From positions 112,841-176,840 of the forward strand of contig NZ_JAMTCH010000003.1 of the NCBI RefSeq assembly GCF_024171735.1: 64,000 bases of DNA, read 5' to 3'. Below are positions 27,601-36,622 of this stretch, one piece after another; within the stretch, counting starts at the first letter, position 1; every line of letters starts with the position of its first letter. Source of the stretch: Prauserella alba (lineage in GTDB: Bacteria > Actinomycetota > Actinomycetes > Mycobacteriales > Pseudonocardiaceae). The notes under the pieces were generated by a model. It saw nothing but the letters and a program-made list of their open reading frames with translations. It searched no databases and was not told where the DNA came from. A program made the position numbers and the translations under genes.

Positions 27601-27836
27601 GTGGCGACGAGCAAGCCGACGAGAACGCGCTGTTCCCCGTCGAGGCCACGAAGCCCGCGGAGGAGCTGGCCCAGCTGCGGCGAGACAGGCAGAAGTGGCA
27701 GCAGCGGCTCGATGAGCTTGCGACCGAGCGGGACCGCGAACTGGAGGCGATCGCGGCCCGCTACAGCGATCCGCAGGAACACCGTTTCCCGATCGCGGTG
27801 GTGTTCGTCGTGCCGAAGCGGGAGGCAATCCGATGA
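24687..27836 (+). CDS. drmD: DISARM SNF2-family helicase DrmD (class 1)
   Basis: This 1049-residue protein is an SNF2/Rad54-type superfamily 2 ATPase: Walker A DDVGLGKT at about 135-142, Walker B DEAH at 250-253, motif III FASATPHNG, and helicase C-terminal motifs ending in QRIGRIDRYGQ. A long C-terminal extension follows. DrmD marks class 1 DISARM, the multi-gene anti-phage system that methylates host DNA and blocks unmethylated incoming DNA. The ATG at 24687 has GAGGGG 8 bases before it, and an in-frame ATG lies 27 bases upstream. Its stop overlaps the drmMI start (ATGA). The assignment rests on domain type plus the nearby drmMI and drmABC. Confidence 0.85.
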   Translation: MADGATAELTTGALVAVRGHKWIVSDIDAAAGNTLVSLQSVEDGRFGDTLEVIWEVEPGRQVLPSGSLPDVTEQGFDPPEQLAAFLDAVRWSAVTSADTQTLQAPYRSGVAIEDYQLEPLARAVGAPRVNLLLADDVGLGKTIEAGLVAQELLLRHRTQRIMIVAPAGLTTKWQDEMAEKFGLDFTIIDSERCAQVRREYGSAANPFNVYPLTIVSLPWLRGAKAQRLLDEVLPAEGPSYPRTFDLLILDEAHHVAPAAPKQVYAVDSQQTKLIRKLAPHFTHRLFASATPHNGYQASFTALLEILDDQRFARGVNADETAVAETVVRRLKRDITDADGNPRFTQRDAQAIPVEYPESEREIHDLLTRFAEQRRKKLTTRRGHKATDLVTLLLKKRMFSSPAALKHTIEVYLETLKSKSAAPVASGDDIPEWMEDFFDDLASYDDDRMAEAEDDALGRTRPMQPDADDDETSLLNRMRDWALAHEAQPDAKARKLLDHLVAICRPDGKWTNERVVVFTEYRDTQLWLAGLLRQEGLAGDRLAELHGGIGTDEREQLRLAFQKPPEEHPVRILLATDAASEGIDLQRYCHRLVNYDIPFNPNKLEQRIGRIDRYGQEETPEIRHFVGTGWDAPVGTYEADLEFLSRVAKKVSKMEADLGSVNAVLSDAVQRRMLGESLKVDVDSAGRDKQRVAAESNVRDQVRRLRAKLEETVGELGITPGRVKRVVDTALNLANQQPLREHRDEKHLAEGLYDVPTMTGSWVRATEGLIEKFQGTGEDGKRARDAQPRQLPVTFDQEVARGRDDVVLAHLNHPLVAMSTRLLRTAVSNEDVGLHRATAVVSDDPELEDVLVGAYSRYVLVGADGVRLHEEVLYAGGWAPENGRFRRLENLGRLGGMLGRALDSGTPASEPVRRRLAARWPRVSDGLVNTLDWRSNTKWEQLSRRLAQREKEERTRITQVIDQFSATLSAKLSGDEQADENALFPVEATKPAEELAQLRRDRQKWQQRLDELATERDRELEAIAARYSDPQEHRFPIAVVFVVPKREAIR

Positions 27837-30800
27837 GTTCCCGGACCAGCGGACGCGGCGGTCGTTCGCACGCGCCGGACAGCGCCCAGCAGCACCGTGA
27901 CTGGCTGAACCTGATCGAGGTCAGCGGCCCGTTCCTATCGTTGCCGGTGTTGCGCAAGGCCTGGCCGAGCCTGGACGCGCTGGACAAGACCGCGCGTGAG
28001 GGGCTGCGCCAGGCGCACGCCGACTGGCTGGCCGATCCGGATGCCGGTCAGCAGGTCTGGATCCGCTACGTGCTGGGCGAACTGCTCGGCTGGGACGGCG
28101 GGCAGGAACGCGCCCTGCACTGGCACAGTGAGGACGAGCTGGACACGCTGGCGATGGACGTGGGGGAGCACGACACCCGGGTGGTCCCGGATTTCGCGCT
28201 GGTGCGGCCTGGCGAGGACGCGAAGCCGGCGACGACGGAACTGCTCGGGATGGTGTGCCCGACCGGCTCGCCGCCGACTGCCCGGGTGAAGGGGGAGAGC
28301 TGGGCGGCCACGCCGGTGGACCGGCTGGCGCAGCTGTGCCGCCACCACGAGGTGGAGCTGGGGCTGGCGACCGACGGCCGGTGGTGGACGCTGGTGTGGG
28401 CGCCGCGCCGGAAGGTGACCACGACCGCGACGTTCGACGCGGCGTCCTGGCCGGAGAAGTCGGAAGAGTACGTGGTCCGCGCATTCGTGTCGCTGCTGAA
28501 TCGGCAGCGGTTTTTCGGCGTTCCGGACGACGAGAAGCTCGTCACGCTGTTGGATGCGAGCAAGGACTCGCAGGAGGACATCACCGAGGCCCTCGGCGTT
28601 CAGGTGCGTCAGGCGGTGGAGCTGCTGGTCGCGGCGATCGGCCGGGCGGACACCGCTCAGCGTGGGCGTGGCGAGCAGGGGCTGGACAACGTCGAGGCGC
28701 ACGAGGTGTATCGCGGCGCGGTCTCGGTGATGATGCGCCTCGTGTTCGTGCTGTTCGCCGAGGAGCGCGGGCTTCTCCCGGCGGACAACGAGCTCTACGC
28801 CCATGCGTATTCGGCGGGGCGGCTGTGTGAGGTGCTGGAGCAGCAGGCCCGCGAGGGCAGTGAGGACGACCTGGAGCACAGTTCGCAGCGCTGGCACCGG
28901 CTGCTGGCGCTGTTCGACGCGGTGTATCACGGCGTGGAGCATCCGAAGCTCACGATGCACGCGCATGACGGATCGCTGTTCGACCCGGGCCAGTTCGCGT
29001 GGCTGCCGCGCACGATCGACGACCGCACGGTGTTGCACATGCTGCGTGCCGTGCAGTACGTGCAGGTCGGCACTGGGAAGAACAAGGAGCTGCGCAGGCT
29101 TTCGTTCCGCGAGCTGGACGTGGAGCAGATCGGCTACGTCTACGAGGGCCTGCTGGCTTACGACGGTTTCCGTGCCGGGGACGTGGTGCTCGGTCTGATC
29201 GGCAAGGCCGGTGTGGAGAAGGAAGTCGGCCTGCGGGAGCTAGAAAACCTCGCCGCGGGTGCGGACGATGTCTCCGGGCTCGCGAAGAAGCTGGCTGAGG
29301 AGTACAAGGACTACAAGGTCGGCACGCCGAAGGCGCTGGAGAAGGCCCTCGCCCCGCTGTCCGGGACGGAGCTGGAGAACGCACGCCGCAAACTCCTGGC
29401 CGCCACTGACGGCGATGCCGCGCTGACGGAGCGGCTGCTGCCGTTCTATGGCGTGATCCGCCAGGACCTGCGCGAGCTGCCGGTGGTGATCATGCCGGGC
29501 GAACTGTATGTCACGGACTCGCCGTTGCGGAAGAACACCGGCACGCACTACACGCCACGTGAGCTGGCCGAGGAAGTGGTCGAGGGCGCGCTCGAACCGC
29601 TGGTGTATGAGCCGGGGCCGTTGCAGACGGCGGACAGGACCGAGTGGAAGCTCAAGTCCAGCGCGGAAATCCTGTCGCTGAAGATCGCCGACATCGCGAT
29701 GGGGTCGGCCGCATTCCTCGTCGCTGCGGCCCGTTATCTCGGTGGCAAGCTCCTCGAAGCGTGGACCCGTGAGGGCGACGACCGGGTACTTGACTATCAG
29801 GCGAGCACCCCGATCAGTGACGCGGATGTCGATCCGGTGGTGGTCGAGGCGCGCCGGGAGATCATCGAGCATTGTCTCTATGGGGCTGACATCAACAAGA
29901 TGGCCGTCGAGATGGCGAAGCTGTCGTTGTGGCTGGTGTCGATGGATCCGAGCCGCCCGTTCACGTTCTTGGACGACCGCTTGGTCGCGGGTGATTCGCT
30001 GCTCGGTATCACGTCGTTGGACCAGCTCGAGTACATGCACATGGACCCGAAGAAGGGCCGAGAGCTGCACGACCGCCTGGACCCGCAGCTGCTGGCCAAC
30101 GTCCGGTCGGTGGTGGCCGAGGTTGCTGAGGACCGCCGCAAGCTCACTGAGGTCGACGGTTCGACGTTGGAGGGCTTAAACCGGAAGCGTGCGATCCTTG
30201 AGGAATCCGCCCTCAAGACGAGCCGAGCCCGCATCTTCGCGGACCTCGCGGTAGGCGCTGCATTGGCACATGCGGGCCGTGGCGGCCGTGGCCTGGCGGC
30301 GGGCTCCATCGCGGCCGCCGACTACGCCCGTCGCTTCGACACCGCCGAGATGGAAGCCCGCAAACAGGCGCGCGAATGGCTGGACACCGACCTGCCGGAC
30401 GGAAACCTCGCCCGCGAGACCCTGCACTGGCCGCTGGCCTTCCCGGAAGTCTTCGAGCAAGATGGTTTCGATGCGGTGATCGGGAACCCGCCGTTCCTGG
30501 GTGGCGCAAAACTCAGGCCTACCCTAGGGCGTAGTTATCGCGAGTATCTCGCCTCGGCGATCGCAAATGGCGTTAAAGGGACCAATACTGACCTAATCGC
30601 ATACTTCTCGTTGAGAGCACACGAATTACTATCTACGGGTGGGCAGTCAGGACTTATTGCCACCAATACTCTCGCTCAGGGTGACACCAGAGAAGTTGGC
30701 CTTGATCAACTCTTGGCGCGCGGTCTGACAATCAGGCGCTCTCTAAATGCTGCGCCGTGGCCGTCAAAGTCGGCCGCACTTGAATACTGCATAGTTTGGA

Positions 30801-31900
30801 TTAGTTGTGCACCATTAGGTGAATGTGCCGAATGTGTAGCTGATGGAAATGTGGTTTCAGGTATAAACTCTTCTTTGGATCCATTTTCACGAACCTCGGA
30901 AAAACCGAATCGACTGATTCGCAACACGAGGATCGCATTTCTTGGGCATCACGTAAATGGAATGGGATTCGTGATGTCCCACCACGAAGCGCAGGAGTTA
31001 GTTGCACAAGATCGAGTATCCGATGAAGTGGTACATCCGTACTTGAATGGCGAGGATCTAAATACGAGTAGCAACTTAGCGTCCTCCAGAAATATAATAA
31101 ACTTCCATGATTGGGATCTGGACTATGCGGATGGGTATCCTGCTGCTATGGCGCGTGTCCGCAAATTGGTGAAGCCAGAGCGTGACAAGCGCAATCGAGA
31201 GGCGCACAGGAAGTACTGGTGGCAGTACGCTGACTATCGGCGTAGTATGGTGCAGGCTACAGACGGGTTGGACCGTGTTGTTGTAATAGCGCAAACGAGT
31301 CAGACTGCTATGCCAGCAATGGTGTCGACCGATCAGGTATTTTCACACGCGCTCATCGTATTCGCCAAAGACGATATGGCAATGTTGGCGCTGTTGTCGA
31401 GTGCATCCCACCATTCGTGGGCAATACGATACGGGTCAAAGCTAAAGTCGGATTTCCGCTATATTCCGTCAGACGTGTTTCAGACGTTCCCGTTGCCCGA
31501 GCTTACTGACGAGCTGCGCGAGTTGGGTGAGTGGCTGGATGGGTATCGTCGGGACGTGATGCTGTCCCGCGACTCTGGTCTGACGAAGACGTACAACCTG
31601 GTCTTCGACCCTAGCTGCCACGACGAGGACATCGAGGAGCTGCGCCGTATCCACCGGGAGATCGACAAGGCCACGATCCGCGCGTACGGCTGGGAGGACC
31701 GTATTGAGGCGGTCGGCGGTTTGGACCACGGTTTCCACCCGGTCGTCCGCCAGGCCCGCTACACGATCGGCCCCGCAGCCCAGCGTGAGATCCTGGACAG
31801 CCTCCTCGAACTCAACCACGAACGCTACGCCGAAGAAGTAGCCCAGGGCCTCCACGACAAAAAGAAATCAAAAAAAGCCGAAGAAGAAACCCTCTTCTAG
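27833..31900 (+). CDS. drmMI: DISARM adenine methyltransferase DrmMI, copy 1
   Basis: The 1355-residue protein is a large Eco57I/PglX-like N6-adenine methyltransferase with an N-terminal helical region (residues 1-600), a catalytic core and a C-terminal target-recognition part. The catalytic motif IV is intact (NPPF, 885-888), but the SAM-binding motif I reads AMGSAAFL (622-629), with alanine replacing the second glycine of GSG. It overlaps drmD by 4 bases, as in class 1 DISARM operons. Methylation should mark host DNA as self. Base composition drops sharply at about 30,500-31,480, within the recognition region. A second homologue lies at 40349-44413. Confidence 0.87.
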   Translation: MSSRTSGRGGRSHAPDSAQQHRDWLNLIEVSGPFLSLPVLRKAWPSLDALDKTAREGLRQAHADWLADPDAGQQVWIRYVLGELLGWDGGQERALHWHSEDELDTLAMDVGEHDTRVVPDFALVRPGEDAKPATTELLGMVCPTGSPPTARVKGESWAATPVDRLAQLCRHHEVELGLATDGRWWTLVWAPRRKVTTTATFDAASWPEKSEEYVVRAFVSLLNRQRFFGVPDDEKLVTLLDASKDSQEDITEALGVQVRQAVELLVAAIGRADTAQRGRGEQGLDNVEAHEVYRGAVSVMMRLVFVLFAEERGLLPADNELYAHAYSAGRLCEVLEQQAREGSEDDLEHSSQRWHRLLALFDAVYHGVEHPKLTMHAHDGSLFDPGQFAWLPRTIDDRTVLHMLRAVQYVQVGTGKNKELRRLSFRELDVEQIGYVYEGLLAYDGFRAGDVVLGLIGKAGVEKEVGLRELENLAAGADDVSGLAKKLAEEYKDYKVGTPKALEKALAPLSGTELENARRKLLAATDGDAALTERLLPFYGVIRQDLRELPVVIMPGELYVTDSPLRKNTGTHYTPRELAEEVVEGALEPLVYEPGPLQTADRTEWKLKSSAEILSLKIADIAMGSAAFLVAAARYLGGKLLEAWTREGDDRVLDYQASTPISDADVDPVVVEARREIIEHCLYGADINKMAVEMAKLSLWLVSMDPSRPFTFLDDRLVAGDSLLGITSLDQLEYMHMDPKKGRELHDRLDPQLLANVRSVVAEVAEDRRKLTEVDGSTLEGLNRKRAILEESALKTSRARIFADLAVGAALAHAGRGGRGLAAGSIAAADYARRFDTAEMEARKQAREWLDTDLPDGNLARETLHWPLAFPEVFEQDGFDAVIGNPPFLGGAKLRPTLGRSYREYLASAIANGVKGTNTDLIAYFSLRAHELLSTGGQSGLIATNTLAQGDTREVGLDQLLARGLTIRRSLNAAPWPSKSAALEYCIVWISCAPLGECAECVADGNVVSGINSSLDPFSRTSEKPNRLIRNTRIAFLGHHVNGMGFVMSHHEAQELVAQDRVSDEVVHPYLNGEDLNTSSNLASSRNIINFHDWDLDYADGYPAAMARVRKLVKPERDKRNREAHRKYWWQYADYRRSMVQATDGLDRVVVIAQTSQTAMPAMVSTDQVFSHALIVFAKDDMAMLALLSSASHHSWAIRYGSKLKSDFRYIPSDVFQTFPLPELTDELRELGEWLDGYRRDVMLSRDSGLTKTYNLVFDPSCHDEDIEELRRIHREIDKATIRAYGWEDRIEAVGGLDHGFHPVVRQARYTIGPAAQREILDSLLELNHERYAEEVAQGLHDKKKSKKAEEETLF
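30500..31480. other. Low-GC segment inside drmMI copy 1 (imported recognition region?)
   Basis: The sequence changes from over 65 percent GC to about 40-50 percent. For example, 30841-30900 has 24 G or C in 60 bases. It returns to high GC near 31,490. The reading frame is unbroken. The segment starts just after the NPPF motif and covers the part expected to read the DNA target. Confidence 0.75.
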
Positions 31901-31905
31901 TTCTG

Positions 31906-31945
31906 GTGAGTGTTTATCGTCGTTCTAGCGAGTCTAAACACTCAC
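31906..31945. terminator. Hairpin after drmMI copy 1
   Basis: GTGAGTGTTTA (31906-31916) pairs perfectly with TAAACACTCAC (31935-31945) around an 18-base loop, 6 bases past the stop. It may end the drmD-drmMI transcript or act as an operator. No T-run follows. Confidence 0.5.
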
Positions 31946-32072
31946 GACTGCGAGTTACCGATATCGCAAGCCACGAGGTGCCCTGCAATTGCCGAGAACA
32001 CGACTTTAAGGCTGGCCCGGCGTACGGAAAAGACGGGATGGTGCATGTGACATCAATGACCGGAGTGGCACG

Positions 32073-35000
32073 ATGACGCCCGCCGTACCGGATATCGACT
32101 TCCGGCAGGTCCGACCGCACGGGTCCCCCGCTGCACGCTCGGGTGGTTTCGAGGAGGTGGCCTCCCTCGTCATCAAAGACGGCATTCCAGGCCTCATCGA
32201 CTGGCCCGAGGGGACAACTTTCCGCCGGTTCGGGAACCCCGATGGCGGCCGTGAAGGCACCGGGATCCTGGAGAACGGCGATGTGTGGGCGTGGCAAGCG
32301 AAGTACCTGTTCGCGCTTGGCGACAGTGAGATCGCTCAAGTGCGTAAGTCGGTGGTCCGAGCGTTAGAAACCGAGCCGAACCTGAAGCGGTACTTCATTG
32401 CACTGCCGTACGACCTCCCGGCGGGTGACACCGTCCAAAATGGTAGACCAGTAAAGTCGGCAGCCACTCGGTGGCAGGAAAAGAAGGAAGAGTGGGAGAA
32501 GCTCGCCAAGGATAAGGGCAATGAAGTCGAGTTCCTGTACGTAGGTGCAAGTGAGCTCAGTGATCAGCTGACACGGGTCGAGAATGCAGGCCGAGTACGG
32601 TATTGGTTTGGTGCGGCGGCTATGTCAGCCAACGAGCAGCAGCACCGGCTCGATGACGTCATCTCCAAAGTTGGTCGGAGGTACGCTCCGGAGCTTCACA
32701 TCGAGGTCGATGCGGTCCGTGCACTCGAAGGTCTTGGTCGGTCGGATGCATACGTCCACAGAATTCAGCTCGCACTCGCAAGCCTACGGTCTGCCCGGTC
32801 GGCGACCTGGCGGGCACCCGCCGACGATTCGGACCTCCAGGTACACCTGGACACATGCGTCGAAAGACTGACCGGCGCAGAAGTCGCGCTGGGAGAGTTT
32901 CTCGACGTTGCTCGCGGTACTGGCCCGTTACCCGGCATTGCAGACCAGATTGAAGCGGTAGAGCCTGAACTCGACACTGTCTCAACGAGGTTGCGTACTG
33001 ACTACCTACGTGACGGCGGTTACTACGTTGGCGCGGCTGCCTCCGTTCACAGCAACGTGCTAAAGGCCGAGGAGGCGACTTGGGCGGCGCTTGAGTTGCT
33101 ACGTAGCGCTGACACGGTTGCCGCTGAGCGCGGTCTGCTCCTCATGACGGGGCGGGCGGGCGTCGGGAAAACCCACTTGTTCTGCGACGTTGCATCACGC
33201 CGCCTCGCTCAGGGATACCCGACGCTCGTCCTGCTCGGGCAGGATTTCGATGAGGGCACCTTACTTCCCCAAATAGGGAAGCTCACGCAGATCGATGGAC
33301 ACCTCGATGAGATCCTTAAGCTTCTCGACGCCGCCGCGGAGGCTGCCGGGTGCTCAGCGATGCTGATGGTGGACGCCATCAACGAGGGCGCCAAAGCCGG
33401 TCGATGGAACACGGAACTCCGTGCACTCGCACGAGCAGTCGATCGGTATCCGAACGTCGTGCTCGCCGTATCCTGCCGAACCGAGTTCGTTGAGGCGGTC
33501 GTGGGAGAGAACGAACTCCCGAGGGTCGAACACCTCGGCTTCGCTGAGGCAACTCCCGAGGCTGTCGATCGCTACGTTGCCGAGTATGGGCTCAAAAGCG
33601 TCACGTTCCCGGTCTTGAACCCAGAGTTCGGCAACGCACTGTTTCTCAAACTCGCCTGCGAGGCGCTAAGCACGCTTGGCGAGACCCGGTTCACGCTAGG
33701 TACAGTGGGGCTCACGACTGTGTGCGATGCGTTCCTTGTAGCAGTGAACGAACGGCTCGCAGTTCCCGACCGGTGCGATTACGACAGCACGTCTCACCTC
33801 GTCAGAGTCGTCGCCCGGGAACTTGCGGCACTCGGTCCGGGCCCTTACGAACGCAATCAGATCAAACAGATTGTTGACGGTGCCCTCCCCGACCGTGGCT
33901 GGTCAAAGAGCCTTTTCGCCGGGATGCTCCGCGAGGGACTGTTGCTTGAGACCAGGGATAACCATGTGGTTTTCACCTACCAGCGCCTGTGTGACGTCCT
34001 GCGCGCGGAACTCCTCGCAGAGAAGTCGGTGGCCGAGCTCGCCGCCTGGTACGAGGCTCTTGAAGCGGGTAGCCACTGGTATGAGAACGGCGTAATTGGC
34101 GCGCTTGCAGTCCTCGCCCCGGATAAGCTCGGTGTCGAAGTTGTCGACCTATTTAGTGACGGAGAAGGTGCCGTCGAGTGGCCGGTGGTGGATGCGTTCC
34201 TCGAAGGCTTGGCACTCCGCTCCCCCGAGAACACCACCGATCGGACAGCCGAGATAGTTTCGAATCTCATAGCCTATGGTGGACTAGAAGTCAAGGCTTG
34301 GGAGGCGCTGCTCCGGGTTGCATGCGTCCCCGACCACAGAACGAACGCTGATTGTCTCCACCGGTTCCTCCTCAACCGGCCGCTCGCGCAGAGGGACAAA
34401 ACTTGGTCCGAGTGGCTCGTGGGGGCATACGACATCAGCATCGACCACCCCGTCAAGGTTCTCCTCAACTGGGCCCGGCCGAAGAGCCCGGGGAGCGACC
34501 GCCTACCCGACGAGCTCGCAAGGCTATCCGGCCTAACCATCGGCTGGCTGCTCACCACCACCGACCGCCGGGTACGCGACCATGCAACGAGGGCTCTCGT
34601 CGCTGTCGGGGAGCGCAACTTGTCAGGGCTTGCCTCGGCTGTCCAGGCGTTCCGTGGCTGCGACGACCCTTACGTCGTCGAACGTCTCGCCGCAGCTGCG
34701 TGCTCGGTCGCTCTCCGCTCCAACGACGCTGACACCATCACCGTCGTTGCCGACGCTGCTGCCGATCTCGTCGCAGATGGCATGCCCGTACATCTCGCGA
34801 CCCGTGACTACCTGCGGCGCATTGCGGACGCTGCTAAAGCCCACGGTTGGTCTGGTCCAGACTGGACGCCGCCGTACGGATCGGTATGGCCCGTCGAATG
34901 CCTGCCGCATGAGCAGGTTAAGGAGATGACAGGCGCGCCAGACTACGCATACTCGTCAATCTTGCGGTCGCTGACTGGCATCACCGGCGACTTCGGTCGG

Positions 35001-36227
35001 TACGTCGTTAAACCGGCTATCGAGCACTTCGACGTTCCGAACTACGAGGATGTGGAACGTGAAGCGGAACGCGCCATCTTCAGCCGCGTCGTAGACTTCG
35101 GCTGGACGCCGGAACGATTCGCCAACCTAGATGGCGGGCGCCGCGGGGGTCACGAAGGATATATCGAACGGTACGGCAAGAAATACCAGTGGATTGCCTT
35201 GCACGAACTTTTAGGCCGGCTCGCCGATAACTATCAACTCACGGATCGCTGGGACGATGCGGCGCTCCCGTTCGACTACTACAGCCTCGACCAGGTTCTT
35301 TACCACGATATCGATCCGACAGTTATTATCTACCGTGAAACTACCGATCCTGACAAGCCGCTGCCCTGGTTCGCTCCGGCAGCTGCGACATTCCCGGCAG
35401 AAATCACGGAAGACTACCCGTCCGACATCGATGGGGTGCCTGACCCACTCGATCTCATCGCTCTCACAGACTACGACGGCACCCATTGGCTCTCCCTCGT
35501 GCGCTATGCCAACTGGGCGCAAGAACTGCCGCCCGAGATAGCCGCTTTCAATCCACCAAACCTGAGCATCTGGATGCAGGTTCGAAGCTACATCGTTCGG
35601 ATCGAAGATCTTGATTCCCTCAAATCATGGGCCGCAGAAGGGGGTGGCCAGGACTACGATGGTCGGTGGATGCCCGAGCATGCCGAACTCTACAATTGCC
35701 ATCTCGCGAATCATCCATTCTCAGCCGAGTGGAATCGCGCTAGCGGCGAAGCGGAACCTCGCTATGGTGCCGTCCCCATTCCTGTCACGCTCTACGTCCC
35801 GAACGCCGAATATAACGGCACCGGTTCCTCTCATGACACCACCGATATCAGCGGGCACGTGCCCAGCCGACTCTTGTTTGAGGTCCTCAAGCTCGACCAC
35901 GGCAAAGACTTTACCTGGACTGACGTCATCGGTCCCGCCGTCGTCGACCCCACCGCAGGGACGAACGCATCCTCCACCCTCGTCCTCCGGAGAGATCTCG
36001 TCGACCGCCTTGCAGACCGTGGCTACTCACTCTTTTGGACCGTCCTACTCAACAAGCAACTTGAGAAGCACGATCCCGACGACATGTATAGGTGGGTTAG
36101 CGCCAGCGCTTCCTACATTCTCAACGACACCACCATCGAACTTGTCGCCGCGGTCGCCACGCGCCGCAGTCCAGCTTCGGCCGGCGAATCGCAGGCCATC
36201 GCGTGGAACCCTCGCGAAAGCGAGTGA
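32073..36227 (+). CDS. Large STAND NTPase with nuclease-like N-terminus (Avs-like defence protein)
   Basis: The 1384-residue protein has three parts. Residues 20-125 look like a PD-(D/E)xK nuclease of the DUF4297/Mrr kind, with FEEVASLV, a FGNPDGGREG stretch, then GDVWAWQAKY (Asp70 and the Q75-A-K77 motif) and a RYFIALPYDL strand. Residues 355-640 form a STAND-type ATPase with Walker A GRAGVGKT (360-367) and Walker B LMVDAIN (431-437). The C-terminal 700 residues are helical repeats and an unassigned sensor region. This is the layout of Avs proteins, which recognise phage proteins and then cleave DNA. GC is lower than the neighbours, suggesting transfer. The phage trigger is unknown. Confidence 0.65.
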   Translation: MTPAVPDIDFRQVRPHGSPAARSGGFEEVASLVIKDGIPGLIDWPEGTTFRRFGNPDGGREGTGILENGDVWAWQAKYLFALGDSEIAQVRKSVVRALETEPNLKRYFIALPYDLPAGDTVQNGRPVKSAATRWQEKKEEWEKLAKDKGNEVEFLYVGASELSDQLTRVENAGRVRYWFGAAAMSANEQQHRLDDVISKVGRRYAPELHIEVDAVRALEGLGRSDAYVHRIQLALASLRSARSATWRAPADDSDLQVHLDTCVERLTGAEVALGEFLDVARGTGPLPGIADQIEAVEPELDTVSTRLRTDYLRDGGYYVGAAASVHSNVLKAEEATWAALELLRSADTVAAERGLLLMTGRAGVGKTHLFCDVASRRLAQGYPTLVLLGQDFDEGTLLPQIGKLTQIDGHLDEILKLLDAAAEAAGCSAMLMVDAINEGAKAGRWNTELRALARAVDRYPNVVLAVSCRTEFVEAVVGENELPRVEHLGFAEATPEAVDRYVAEYGLKSVTFPVLNPEFGNALFLKLACEALSTLGETRFTLGTVGLTTVCDAFLVAVNERLAVPDRCDYDSTSHLVRVVARELAALGPGPYERNQIKQIVDGALPDRGWSKSLFAGMLREGLLLETRDNHVVFTYQRLCDVLRAELLAEKSVAELAAWYEALEAGSHWYENGVIGALAVLAPDKLGVEVVDLFSDGEGAVEWPVVDAFLEGLALRSPENTTDRTAEIVSNLIAYGGLEVKAWEALLRVACVPDHRTNADCLHRFLLNRPLAQRDKTWSEWLVGAYDISIDHPVKVLLNWARPKSPGSDRLPDELARLSGLTIGWLLTTTDRRVRDHATRALVAVGERNLSGLASAVQAFRGCDDPYVVERLAAAACSVALRSNDADTITVVADAAADLVADGMPVHLATRDYLRRIADAAKAHGWSGPDWTPPYGSVWPVECLPHEQVKEMTGAPDYAYSSILRSLTGITGDFGRYVVKPAIEHFDVPNYEDVEREAERAIFSRVVDFGWTPERFANLDGGRRGGHEGYIERYGKKYQWIALHELLGRLADNYQLTDRWDDAALPFDYYSLDQVLYHDIDPTVIIYRETTDPDKPLPWFAPAAATFPAEITEDYPSDIDGVPDPLDLIALTDYDGTHWLSLVRYANWAQELPPEIAAFNPPNLSIWMQVRSYIVRIEDLDSLKSWAAEGGGQDYDGRWMPEHAELYNCHLANHPFSAEWNRASGEAEPRYGAVPIPVTLYVPNAEYNGTGSSHDTTDISGHVPSRLLFEVLKLDHGKDFTWTDVIGPAVVDPTAGTNASSTLVLRRDLVDRLADRGYSLFWTVLLNKQLEKHDPDDMYRWVSASASYILNDTTIELVAAVATRRSPASAGESQAIAWNPRESE

Positions 36228-36308
36228 ACAGGTAGGACGGGGGCCTGCTGAAGCGATGTGTGACATCTGAGTTCGCTTGCCGAGAGGTGGGCGTGGAAGG
36301 ATGCCACT

Positions 36309-36617
36309 GTGCCGAAGCCGTATCCCCGTGAGTTCCGTGAGGACGTGGTCCGGGTCGCGCGTAACCGCGAGTCGGGTGTGACGATCGAACAGGTCGCCAG
36401 CGACTTCGGGGTTCACCCGATGACGTTGCAGAAGTGGCTGCGCGCGGCCGATGTCGAGGACGGTGCCAAGCCGGGTGTGTCCTCGGATGCGGCGGCTGAG
36501 CTGCGTGAGCTCAAGCGCCGTAATCGTCTGTTGGAGCAGGAGAACGAGGTGTTGCGCCGGGCGGCGGCGTACTTGTCGCAGGGCAACCTGCCGGGAAAAG
36601 GCTCTACCCGCTCGTAA
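36309..36617 (+). CDS. IS3-family transposase OrfA
   Basis: The 102-residue protein has a helix-turn-helix (GVTIEQVASDFGVHPMTLQKWL in residues 24-45). A leucine-zipper-like coiled coil follows (LRELKRRNRLLEQENEVLRRAAAYL). It binds the element's ends. An A-run (36596-36599, codons GGA AAA GGC) near the 3' end allows a -1 ribosomal frameshift into orfB, and downstream of it the -1 frame reads LYPLVRELVAPD without a stop. The active transposase is then the OrfAB fusion. Confidence 0.92.
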   Translation: MPKPYPREFREDVVRVARNRESGVTIEQVASDFGVHPMTLQKWLRAADVEDGAKPGVSSDAAAELRELKRRNRLLEQENEVLRRAAAYLSQGNLPGKGSTRS

Positions 36618-36622
36618 GGGAG

